Translations under genes and position numbers: made by a program
Shown here: one piece after another, positions 1 through 5,395 of the stretch
How positions within the stretch are numbered: the first letter of the stretch is position 1
Layout of the letters: every line of letters starts with the position of its first letter
The notes under the pieces: generated by a model
Told to the model about the DNA's origin: nothing
The model's input: the letters and a program-made list of their open reading frames with translations, nothing else
Database searches by the model: none
Assembly (NCBI GenBank): GCA_945946745.1
Contig: CAMEWZ010000076.1
Span: 1 to 7,360, forward strand
Source: an uncultured Clostridia bacterium
Lineage (GTDB): Bacteria; Bacillota; Clostridia; Oscillospirales; Oscillospiraceae
DNA length: 7,360 nucleotides
Direction of reading: 5' to 3'

Positions 1-1
1 G

Positions 2-433
2 GCGGCCCAGTGCGCCCAGGCCGGCGCCCGGATCTACGAGCTGAACCAGGAGCTGTTTGAGACCAACACCCTGGCCCGGCTGAAAATGCAGGCCTGGATT
101 GTGGATCACATGCGCCTGCTCCGGGACGGGCAGATGGCGATCAGCGCGATTCCCAAGGCTGTGGAGCGGGAGCTGGGGGTTACCGAGGACGACATGGACA
201 ACATTTCCTCCTTCCCCCGCACCGTGGCAGGGGTGAAAATGGCAGCCACGCTGCGGGAAACCGCCGATGGTGCTACCAAGCTGTCCGTCCGGGCGATTCC
301 GGGCTATGACGCCACCGTGGTAACGGTGAAATTCGGCGGCGGCGGCCACAAAGGCGCTGCCGGCGCGTCCATAAAGCTGCCCCTGGAAGAAGCGGCCAAA
401 GCGGTAGAAGCGGCGATGTTGGAACTGGAATGA
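2..433 (+). CDS. nrnA: NrnA-type nanoRNase / pAp phosphatase, 3' end (DHH family, partial)
   Basis: This is the C-terminal 143 codons of a DHH/DHHA1 phosphoesterase; the 5' part, including the DHH catalytic motif, lies before the window. NrnA-type enzymes are cytoplasmic and degrade 2-5 nt RNA oligomers to mononucleotides, and many also dephosphorylate 3'-phosphoadenosine 5'-phosphate. The visible diagnostic element is the DHHA1 substrate-binding loop GGGGHKGAAG, with its His codon at 347-349, preceded by a region that fits the DHHA1 fold (SSFPRTVAGVKMAATLRE). The reading frame is open from base 2, so the ATG at 86 is internal and not the start. The frame ends with GAA TGA at 428-433. Family members are about 310-325 residues, so a bit under half the protein is present. 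Neighbouring truB and ribF match the usual nusA-infB-rbfA-nrnA-truB-ribF order. Other DHHA1 proteins (RecJ, GdpP) are less likely given the C-terminal position of the loop and this neighbourhood. Confidence 0.9.
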   Translation, partial: AAQCAQAGARIYELNQELFETNTLARLKMQAWIVDHMRLLRDGQMAISAIPKAVERELGVTEDDMDNISSFPRTVAGVKMAATLRETADGATKLSVRAIPGYDATVVTVKFGGGGHKGAAGASIKLPLEEAAKAVEAAMLELE

Positions 434-470
434 AAATGCAGAATGCGAAATGCAAAAAATGCGGATCGGG

Positions 471-500
471 TTGACGAATAGGCGCGACAAATTGTAAATT
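471..500 (+). promoter_or_regulatory. Weak sigma-A-like promoter candidate inside the insertion
   Basis: TTGACG at 471-476 (5 of 6 to the -35 consensus) is followed after 18 nt by TAAATT at 495-500 (4 of 6 to the -10), which is directly preceded by TG. It points toward truB. If active, it would give truB-ribF-DUF2284 a transcript independent of the upstream operon, but that transcript would have to read through the hairpin cluster at 513-612. The match is modest and could be chance. Confidence 0.22.
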
Positions 501-512
501 AGCGCGCAGCGG

Positions 513-612
513 CCTTGGCTCCCCCTATGGGGGAGCTGTCACGGCACAGCCGTGACTGAGAGGGCCCTCTCCGCCCCCGTAGGGGGCACCTCTCCCATAG
601 GGAGAGGCAAGG
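513..612. repeat. Interspersed repeat made of consecutive GC-rich hairpins
   Basis: Five perfect palindromic units follow each other: GCTCCCCC-TAT-GGGGGAGC (518-536), GTCACGGC-ACA-GCCGTGAC (538-556), the uninterrupted palindrome GAGAGGGCCCTCTC (558-571), GCCCCC-GTA-GGGGGC (573-587) and CCTCTCCC-ATA-GGGAGAGG (589-607). The two ends also pair with each other: 513-530 against 595-612 is complementary at 16 of 18 positions, so the whole 100 nt can fold as one long arm or as a row of small hairpins. No T-run follows any stem, so it is not a canonical intrinsic terminator. From memory, sequences of this type are common intergenic repeats in Oscillospiraceae; that was not checked here. Confidence 0.7.
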
Positions 613-765
613 GGCTGACCGTTAAACACCAATTTTCTGTCTGCTGCGTTAGGTCGATAAGCATTATGCAAAAGAATGGTGCGAAAGATTGCGCGATGGG
701 AATTGCTGCGAAGCAGCACTGCGATTCGGCATTTCGCATTCCGCATGAATGAATATCATGTGTTT

Positions 766-1626
766 ATGAATGGAATTGTAATCATAGATAAGCCCCAGGG
801 GTGGACCAGCCAGGATGTGACCGCCCGGCTGCGGCGGGTGTTCCAGACCCGGCGCATTGGCCACGGGGGAACCCTGGATCCCATGGCTACCGGCGTGCTG
901 CCGGTGTTTGTGGGCCGGGCTACCCGGGGGGTGGAATTTTTTGAGCACGCGGAGAAAACCTACGAGACGGTGCTCCGGCTGGGTCTGACCACCGACACCG
1001 AGGACATCACCGGCGCCGTGCTGACAGGGTCCCCGGTGTCCGTCACTCAAGAACAGGTGGACAAAGTCCTGGAACGGTTCCGGGGAGAGATTTTACAGGT
1101 GCCCCCCATGTATTCTGCCTTGAAGGTCAACGGCCAGAAGCTCTACGACCTGGCCCGGAAGGGAAAAGAGGTGGAGCGCCAGCCCCGGCCCATTACCATC
1201 CATGAGCTGACCTTCCTGGGAATGGAGGGCGGCGACGTCCGCCTGCGGGTGTGCTGCTCCAAGGGAACCTATATCCGAACCCTGTGCAAGGACATCGGCG
1301 AGGCTCTGGGCTGCGGTGGCTGCATGGCGGCGCTGCGCCGGGTCAGCGCCGGGGAATACACCATCGATGAGGCGGTGCCTTTGCAGGAGCTGCTGGAGAC
1401 CCAGGAGCCGGAGAAGTATCTCCGGGCGGTGGACACCATGTTCCGCAATTCCCCCGGGGTGACATTGACGGCCAACCAAGAAAAGCGCTGCCGCAACGGC
1501 AACGCCTTCTCCGTGAAGCTGGGAGACGGAACCTACCGGGCCTATAGCCAGAGTGGGGAATTTCTCATGCTGGCAAAGGTGGACGGCAGCGTTATGTCAA
1601 CTATCAAAAGCTTTTTTGAAGTGTAA
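766..1626 (+). CDS. truB: tRNA pseudouridine(55) synthase TruB
   Basis: TruB isomerises U55 in the T-loop of tRNAs to pseudouridine in the cytoplasm. The 286-residue product starts with the family's usual MNGIVIIDKPQGWTS. It carries the catalytic motif GGTLDPMATGVLP with the nucleophile Asp38, the KTYE segment with Tyr66, the QVPPMYSALKVNG block (111-123), and KGTYIRTL (166-173). The C-terminal part from about residue 230 fits the small PUA-like domain of bacterial TruB. Length is normal. I chose 766 because the conserved N-terminus begins there. In-frame ATGs at 745 and 676 lie at the edge of or inside the upstream insertion and would add non-conserved residues derived from it. None of the three starts has a convincing Shine-Dalgarno sequence, which is odd beside the strong sites of its neighbours. 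ribF follows after 8 nt. Confidence 0.93.
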   Translation: MNGIVIIDKPQGWTSQDVTARLRRVFQTRRIGHGGTLDPMATGVLPVFVGRATRGVEFFEHAEKTYETVLRLGLTTDTEDITGAVLTGSPVSVTQEQVDKVLERFRGEILQVPPMYSALKVNGQKLYDLARKGKEVERQPRPITIHELTFLGMEGGDVRLRVCCSKGTYIRTLCKDIGEALGCGGCMAALRRVSAGEYTIDEAVPLQELLETQEPEKYLRAVDTMFRNSPGVTLTANQEKRCRNGNAFSVKLGDGTYRAYSQSGEFLMLAKVDGSVMSTIKSFFEV

Positions 1627-1634
1627 GTGAGCGT

Positions 1635-2534
1635 ATGGAGAAAACAATTTACGCCCTGGGCTTTTTTGACGGGGTGCACATTGGCCACGGGGCGCTGCTG
1701 CGCCAGTGCCGGGCTTTGGCGGCGGAGTATGGGGCTGCTGCCGGGGTGGTGACCTTTGCCTCCCACCCGGATACCCTGGTGATGGGAAATACCCCCCGGC
1801 TGATCAATACCCCCCAAGACCGGGAGCGGCTGCTGCGGGAATCCTTTCAGATGGACGGGGTTGTGACCCTGCCCTTTGACGAGCCCATGCGGGCGATGCA
1901 TTGGCGGGACTTCCTGGAAATGCTGACAGAGCGGTACGACGCGGCGGGCTTTGTCTGCGGGGAGGATTTCCGATTTGGAGACAAGGGCCAGGGAGACGCG
2001 GCGCTGCTGGGGCAATACTGCGCGGAAAGGGGACTGCCCTGGGCTGTGGTGCCGGAGCAGATCATTGATGGCATCCGGGTGTCCAGCACCTATATCCGCA
2101 GTCAGATCGAAACCGGGGACATGGCCACGGCGGTGAAATTCCTGGGCCACCCCCATATCCTCAGCGGTCAAGTGGTGCATGGACGCCACCTGGGCAGCAG
2201 CCTGGGCATTCCCACCGCCAACCTGCGGCTGCCGGAGGAGCTGGCGGTTCCCAAATTCGGCGTGTACATCTGCCGGGCGCTGGTGGACGGAAAGGCCTAC
2301 CCGGCGGTGACCAATATCGGCACCCGTCCCACGGTGGAGGGCCACCGCATTACGGTGGAGCCTTGGATTCTGGACTATGCGGGGGATTTGTATGGTCGGG
2401 AGATCACCCTGGAATTCTACCGTTTCCTCCGGCCAGAGCGGAAATTCCCCAGCCTGGAGGCGCTGACGGCGGAAATCCACCGCAATGCCCAGCAGGTTCG
2501 GGACTATCTGAAGGAAATGGAGGCGCGGCAATGA
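1635..2534 (+). CDS. ribF: Bifunctional riboflavin kinase / FAD synthetase RibF
   Basis: RibF phosphorylates riboflavin to FMN and then adenylylates FMN to FAD in the cytoplasm. The 299-residue protein has an N-terminal nucleotidyltransferase domain with GFFDGVHIGH (9-18, the HxGH-type motif), VCGEDFRFG (107-115) and SSTYIR (150-155). The C-terminal flavokinase domain has GIPTANL (191-197), NIGTRPT (227-233) and the conserved Glu242 in VEPWILDY. Both activities are therefore expected. The N-terminus is short: the core strand starts at residue 5, whereas many homologues have 10-15 extra residues, but no upstream in-frame start exists before the truB stop. It begins 8 nt after truB with only a weak purine stretch ahead (AAGTGAG), suggesting translational coupling. 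No FMN riboswitch lies upstream. Its stop overlaps the next gene by 4 nt (ATGA). Confidence 0.95.
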   Translation: MEKTIYALGFFDGVHIGHGALLRQCRALAAEYGAAAGVVTFASHPDTLVMGNTPRLINTPQDRERLLRESFQMDGVVTLPFDEPMRAMHWRDFLEMLTERYDAAGFVCGEDFRFGDKGQGDAALLGQYCAERGLPWAVVPEQIIDGIRVSSTYIRSQIETGDMATAVKFLGHPHILSGQVVHGRHLGSSLGIPTANLRLPEELAVPKFGVYICRALVDGKAYPAVTNIGTRPTVEGHRITVEPWILDYAGDLYGREITLEFYRFLRPERKFPSLEALTAEIHRNAQQVRDYLKEMEARQ

Positions 2535-3067
2535 ACCGGGAACGTTTGGAAGAACAGCTGGCGGAGCTTCCGCTGTATCTGTATGATTTTCTCGACCCGA
2601 AGGAGCTGGAATTTTCCCAACGCATCCGCTGGATCTGCCAGCACGAGTGCCCCATGTACGGCAAGACCTGGGCCTGCCCGCCGGGAGTGGGCAGCGTGGA
2701 AAGCTGCCGGGAAAAATGCCTGTCCTACGGCAACTGCCTGATGATTGCCACCATTGCGGAGGTATCGGATATCGCGGACATCCAGCAGACCCTGGCCACC
2801 CGCCCGGAGCATGAAAAGATCACCAACCAGGTGGGTGCGGCCATGGAGGCGCTGGGGGCGAAGCCCTACATATTGTCCACGGAGGCCTGCGCCTTATGCC
2901 AGCGCTGCGCCATCCTGGCTGGCCAGCCCTGCCGCCATCCGGAAAGTATGCACCCCTGTGTGGAGAGCCACGGCATCAACATCATCCCAACGTTGGAAAG
3001 CCGGGGCCTGGAATTTCAGTATGGTGAGAACGTTGTTACCTGGGTCTCGCTGCTGTTTTACCAATAA
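2531..3067 (+). CDS. DUF2284 cysteine-rich predicted metal-binding protein
   Basis: The 178-residue protein resembles the DUF2284 family of predicted metal-binding proteins, whose function is not established. It has eleven cysteines (36, 40, 49, 59, 63, 69, 120, 123, 126, 134, 143), including a CxxCxxC motif (CALCQRC, 120-126) and an N-terminal group in CQHECPMYGKTWACPPG. This pattern would suit an iron-sulfur cluster or zinc; that is inference. There is no signal peptide or membrane segment, so it should be cytoplasmic. The start at 2531 is set by a GGAGG at 2519-2523, 7 nt upstream, and by the ATGA overlap with the ribF stop. An in-frame ATG at 2363 is inside ribF and is rejected. The overlap implies co-translation with ribF, so a role near flavin or redox metabolism is possible but unproven. 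rpsO, which often follows ribF, is not found here. Confidence 0.8.
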   Translation: MNRERLEEQLAELPLYLYDFLDPKELEFSQRIRWICQHECPMYGKTWACPPGVGSVESCREKCLSYGNCLMIATIAEVSDIADIQQTLATRPEHEKITNQVGAAMEALGAKPYILSTEACALCQRCAILAGQPCRHPESMHPCVESHGINIIPTLESRGLEFQYGENVVTWVSLLFYQ

Positions 3068-3221
3068 TCGACAAAGAAATGGGAATGCCCCCAGAATACC
3101 GCTGGCGTTTTTCCGCCTTTGGTGTAGAATAGAGCTGTTCCCGAAAATAGCAATACCCCGCGAAAGCCAGAAACGCGCCAGCGGGAGGATTGTGGATAGA
3201 CAGAAAATGTGAGGTGATCGT
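3068..3221 (+). other. Intergenic leader with inverted repeat, function unknown
   Basis: These 154 nt separate the DUF2284 gene from the phospholipase-like gene. CCGCTGGCG (3099-3107) is repeated in perfect inverted form, CGCCAGCGG, at 3176-3184. A smaller pairing, CCCGC (3157-3161) with GCGGG (3181-3185), competes with it. TAGAAT at 3125-3130 is a possible -10 hexamer without a clear -35. There is no obvious intrinsic terminator for the upstream operon. I do not recognise a known riboswitch or RNA here. Confidence 0.35.
3211..3219 (+). promoter_or_regulatory. Extended Shine-Dalgarno of the phospholipase-like gene
   Basis: GAGGTGATC is complementary over nine consecutive bases to the 3' end of Firmicute 16S rRNA. 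Its GAGG core sits 7 nt before the ATG at 3222 and fixes that start. It is the longest such match in the window and predicts strong initiation. Confidence 0.8.
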
Positions 3222-3989
3222 ATGCCTGCCAGTTATGCCCATTACCGTTTTGGGAAGCAGGTGCTCCCTGATCTTCCCGCCGAGATTCGCCAAAAGATTC
3301 AGCGTTTCCGGCGGCTGTACGATATGGGGCTGCAAGGCCCGGATTTTTTCTTCTACTATAACCCCCTCATGAAAACCGGGATTGGGGATCTGGGAGGGCA
3401 GTTCCACAGCCAGACGGGACAGGCCTTCTTTGAAAATGCCTGCAAGGCTGCCACGTCAGAGGCGGCGCAGGCATACCTGTACGGTCTGCTGTGTCACTAC
3501 TGCCTGGATTCCGAGTGCCATCCCTTTGTGGAGGGCAAGGTCAAAGCCGGCGAAGCCCGGCATGTGGCTCTGGAATCGGAGTTTGACCGGTATCTGCTGG
3601 CCCTGGACGGCTGCGAAAGCCCCCATACCTATGACCTCAGCCCCCATCTGAAGCTGACCCGGGGAGAATGCATGACCGTGGCGGCGTTTTTTCCACCGGC
3701 CACAGGGGGAAATGTGAACCAGGCCGTCCGGTTTATGGGCTTTTCCCTGCGGTTTTTGTCCAGCAAAAAACGCAGGGCCAGAGAAAGACTGCTGCGTCTG
3801 GTGAAGCCCAGCCTGTTGGACAGCTTGATTCCCGAAGAACCGGTGGAAAGCTATGCCCGGATGGACAGCGAGCTGCTGGCCCGGTTCAATCGGACGGTCA
3901 AGGGGTATCCGCAGCGGCTGGAGCAGCTGCGGGCCTTCCAGAACCAGGGCCAGCCCCTGGGGGATGATTTTTTGGCGACCTTTGGATGA
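3222..3989 (+). CDS. Zinc-dependent phospholipase C-like protein
   Basis: The 255-residue protein matches the zinc-dependent phospholipase C / S1-P1 nuclease-like fold as it occurs in small clostridial proteins. The start MPASYAHYRFG is followed by GPDFFFYYNPL (39-49). Candidate zinc ligands are His7, Asp41, His62, the cluster His92/Asp96/His100 in HYCLDSECHPFV, and His114 with Glu118 in RHVALESEFDRYL. Ligand roles are inferred from the family's His/Asp pattern. Secreted phospholipases of this group have a signal peptide, but none is visible here, so this member is probably intracellular and its substrate is unknown. The second half (about 165-255) is basic and helical and contains no motif I recognise. 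It has a very strong ribosome binding site. The MFS permease gene starts 22 nt after its stop, so the two are probably co-transcribed. Confidence 0.75.
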   Translation: MPASYAHYRFGKQVLPDLPAEIRQKIQRFRRLYDMGLQGPDFFFYYNPLMKTGIGDLGGQFHSQTGQAFFENACKAATSEAAQAYLYGLLCHYCLDSECHPFVEGKVKAGEARHVALESEFDRYLLALDGCESPHTYDLSPHLKLTRGECMTVAAFFPPATGGNVNQAVRFMGFSLRFLSSKKRRARERLLRLVKPSLLDSLIPEEPVESYARMDSELLARFNRTVKGYPQRLEQLRAFQNQGQPLGDDFLATFG

Positions 3990-4011
3990 GACTGGAAAAC
4001 GGAGAATGGTT

Positions 4012-5304
4012 ATGAAAGAAAAAAGCAAGCTCACGGCATTGGAACGCAGCTGGATCCTCTATGACATCGGCAATTCTGCCTTTGTGCTGCTGGTTTCCAC
4101 GCTGATCCCCATCTATTTCAACGCCCTGGCCGCCGCCGATGGGGTGAATGAGGATCTGTACTTAAGTTACTGGGGCTATGCAGGCTCCATCGCCACCATT
4201 CTGGTGGCCATCATCGGCCCGGTGTGCGGCGCGCTGTCCGACCGGAATTTTAAAAAGCCCATCTTCCTGCTGTGCTTGACGCTGGGCGCGGCAGGCTGCG
4301 CGGCCCTGGGCTTTGCCTCCAACTGGCTGATATTCCTGGGGATTTTTGTGCTGGCGCGGGTGGGCTATTCCGCCAGCCTGGTGTTTTACGATTCCATGCT
4401 GCCGGAGATCACCGACAATGACCGTATGGACAAGGTTTCCTCCATGGGCTATGCCTATGGCTACATCGGCTCGGTGATTCCCTTCATTTTGTGCCTGGTG
4501 CTGGTGCTGATGCACAATGTCTTTGGCCTCAGCCAGAGCAGCGCCATGGCGATCGCGTTTTTGCTTACCGCTGCATGGTGGGTGGTGTGTACCCTCCCCC
4601 TGCTGAAGGGCTACCGGCAGACCGCGTTCGTTTCCGCCAGCAAAAGTCCCATTGGGGATTCCTTCCGCCAGCTGGGCCGAACCCTCCGGGACGCCAAGAA
4701 GGAGAAGCATATTTTCCTGTACCTGCTGGCTTTCTTCTTCTTTATCGACGGTGTTTACACCATCATCGATATGGCCACCGCTTACGGCGCGGCCCTGGGG
4801 CTGGACACCACGGGATTGCTTCTGGCCCTGCTGCTGACCCAGTTCGTGGCGTTCCCCTGCTCCATTATTTTCGGCAGGCTGTCCGCCAAATATGACGCGG
4901 GACTGCTAATCAAGGTCTGCATCGGTGCCTATACGGGCATCACCCTGTTTGCCGTGTTCCTGGTAAGCCAGTGGCAGTTCTGGGTGCTGGCGGTGCTGGT
5001 GGGCATGTTCCAGGGTGGCATCCAGGCTCTCAGCCGCAGCTACCTGGGCAAGATCATTCCCGCGGAGCGCAGCGGTGAATTCTACGGTCTGATGGATATC
5101 TGCGGCAAGGGCGCGTCCTTTGTGGGCATGACCCTGGTGTCCGTGGTGAGCCAGCTTACCGCCGGCATCACAGTGGATGTGTTTGGCATGACCTTGCAGA
5201 ATGAAAACATCGCCGTGTCCGCCTTGATCGTGATGTTCGTCGCGGGCTATGTGCTGTTCCGCAAGGCGGACAAGCTTAACAAGCAGCGAAATTCCGTCCA
5301 ATAA
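4012..5304 (+). CDS. MFS transporter, UMF1/Atg22-like family
   Basis: This is a 430-residue polytopic membrane protein. The signature WILYDIGNSAF near the N-terminus (14-24), the GALSDR loop (73-78, MFS motif A position) and the late segment FQGGIQALSRSYLGKIIP (333-350) followed by EFYGLMDICGKGASFVG match the UMF1/Atg22 branch of the major facilitator superfamily. About twelve hydrophobic segments can be seen, split by a charged central loop (about 200-232). The eukaryotic namesake exports amino acids from the vacuole; substrates of bacterial members are generally unknown, so none is assigned. I chose ATG 4012 because GGAG at 4001-4004 lies 7 nt upstream; ATG 4006 would sit directly against that site, and an in-frame ATG at 3853 is inside the preceding gene. 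It follows the phospholipase-like gene by 22 nt and ends just before an intrinsic terminator, as the last gene of its transcript. Confidence 0.87.
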   Translation: MKEKSKLTALERSWILYDIGNSAFVLLVSTLIPIYFNALAAADGVNEDLYLSYWGYAGSIATILVAIIGPVCGALSDRNFKKPIFLLCLTLGAAGCAALGFASNWLIFLGIFVLARVGYSASLVFYDSMLPEITDNDRMDKVSSMGYAYGYIGSVIPFILCLVLVLMHNVFGLSQSSAMAIAFLLTAAWWVVCTLPLLKGYRQTAFVSASKSPIGDSFRQLGRTLRDAKKEKHIFLYLLAFFFFIDGVYTIIDMATAYGAALGLDTTGLLLALLLTQFVAFPCSIIFGRLSAKYDAGLLIKVCIGAYTGITLFAVFLVSQWQFWVLAVLVGMFQGGIQALSRSYLGKIIPAERSGEFYGLMDICGKGASFVGMTLVSVVSQLTAGITVDVFGMTLQNENIAVSALIVMFVAGYVLFRKADKLNKQRNSVQ

Positions 5305-5310
5305 CCAGTC

Positions 5311-5338
5311 GGGAGGGGAATTTTCCCCTCCCTTTTTT
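5311..5338 (+). terminator. Intrinsic terminator after the MFS gene
   Basis: GGGAGGGGAA (5311-5320) pairs perfectly with TTCCCCTCCC (5323-5332) and is followed by TTTTTT (5333-5338). It begins 7 nt after the permease stop codon and ends the plus-strand transcript. Confidence 0.93.
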
Positions 5339-5343
5339 GGGCA

Positions 5344-5375
5344 AAGAAATCCCCCGCCATCCGGGATGGCGGGGG
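5344..5375 (-). terminator. Intrinsic terminator of gap
   Basis: CCCCCGCCAT (5351-5360) pairs with ATGGCGGGGG (5366-5375) around a 5-nt loop. Read on the minus strand, the stem is followed by the T-rich ATTTCTTT (5343-5350). It lies about 20 nt past the gap stop codon. With the plus-strand terminator at 5311-5338 it separates two convergent transcripts. Confidence 0.85.
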
Positions 5376-5395
5376 AAAATGCTCTACCGTGTATC

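Larger units (their letters stand above)
435..746. mobile_element. MITE-like non-coding insertion between nrnA and truB
   Basis: The element of about 312 bp is bounded by terminal inverted repeats. The left arm ATGCAGAATGCGAAATGC is at 436-453. The right arm at 729-746 has the reverse complement ATGCGGAATGCGAAATGC, so 17 of 18 positions match. The directly flanking sequences GAATGAA (428-434 and 747-753) are identical, as expected for a 7-bp target-site duplication; one base, A435, lies between the left copy and the left arm. No credible protein is encoded inside, so transposition would have to be provided in trans. The interior holds a GC-rich hairpin cluster (513-612) and a smaller hairpin GCTGC-GAA-GCAGC (705-717). 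nrnA and truB are normally adjacent, which supports an insertion. I cannot name the transposase family. A composite of several small repeats is an alternative reading. Confidence 0.6.
428..753. repeat. 7-bp direct repeats flanking the insertion (probable target-site duplication)
   Basis: GAATGAA occurs at 428-434 and again at 747-753, immediately outside the inverted-repeat ends (one extra A on the left). The left copy contains the last sense codon and stop of nrnA (GAA TGA). Removing the element plus one copy leaves an empty site in which the nrnA stop codon lies about 15 nt before the truB ATG at 766, a normal operon spacing. A chance 7-bp match is possible, since the sequence is AT-rich and simple, but its position exactly at both element edges argues against that. 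Confidence 0.5.

Noticed and set aside
513..612. CRISPR-like array
   Set aside because: The units are different palindromes, not identical direct repeats, and there are no spacers.
552..752. Small open frames on both strands within the nrnA-truB insertion
   Set aside because: They run through palindromic repeats, lack ribosome sites and show no domain; the element appears non-coding.
1600..1640. FMN riboswitch upstream of ribF
   Set aside because: Only 8 nt separate truB and ribF and no RFN-type conserved core is present; ribF is simply an operon gene.
2363..2530. Earlier in-frame start for the DUF2284 gene
   Set aside because: It would lie deep inside ribF in another frame, with non-conserved Gly/Pro-rich residues; the start at 2531 has a proper GGAGG and the family's expected N-terminus.
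1542..2531. 329-residue open frame on the minus strand opposite ribF
   Set aside because: Antisense to a clearly conserved gene; its composition (many Arg, His, Gln, Pro) is that of a high-GC shadow frame and it shows no recognisable motif.
3853..4011. Earlier in-frame start for the MFS gene
   Set aside because: The extra residues come from an alternate frame of the phospholipase-like gene, and the transporter signature begins only after ATG 4012, which has a ribosome site.
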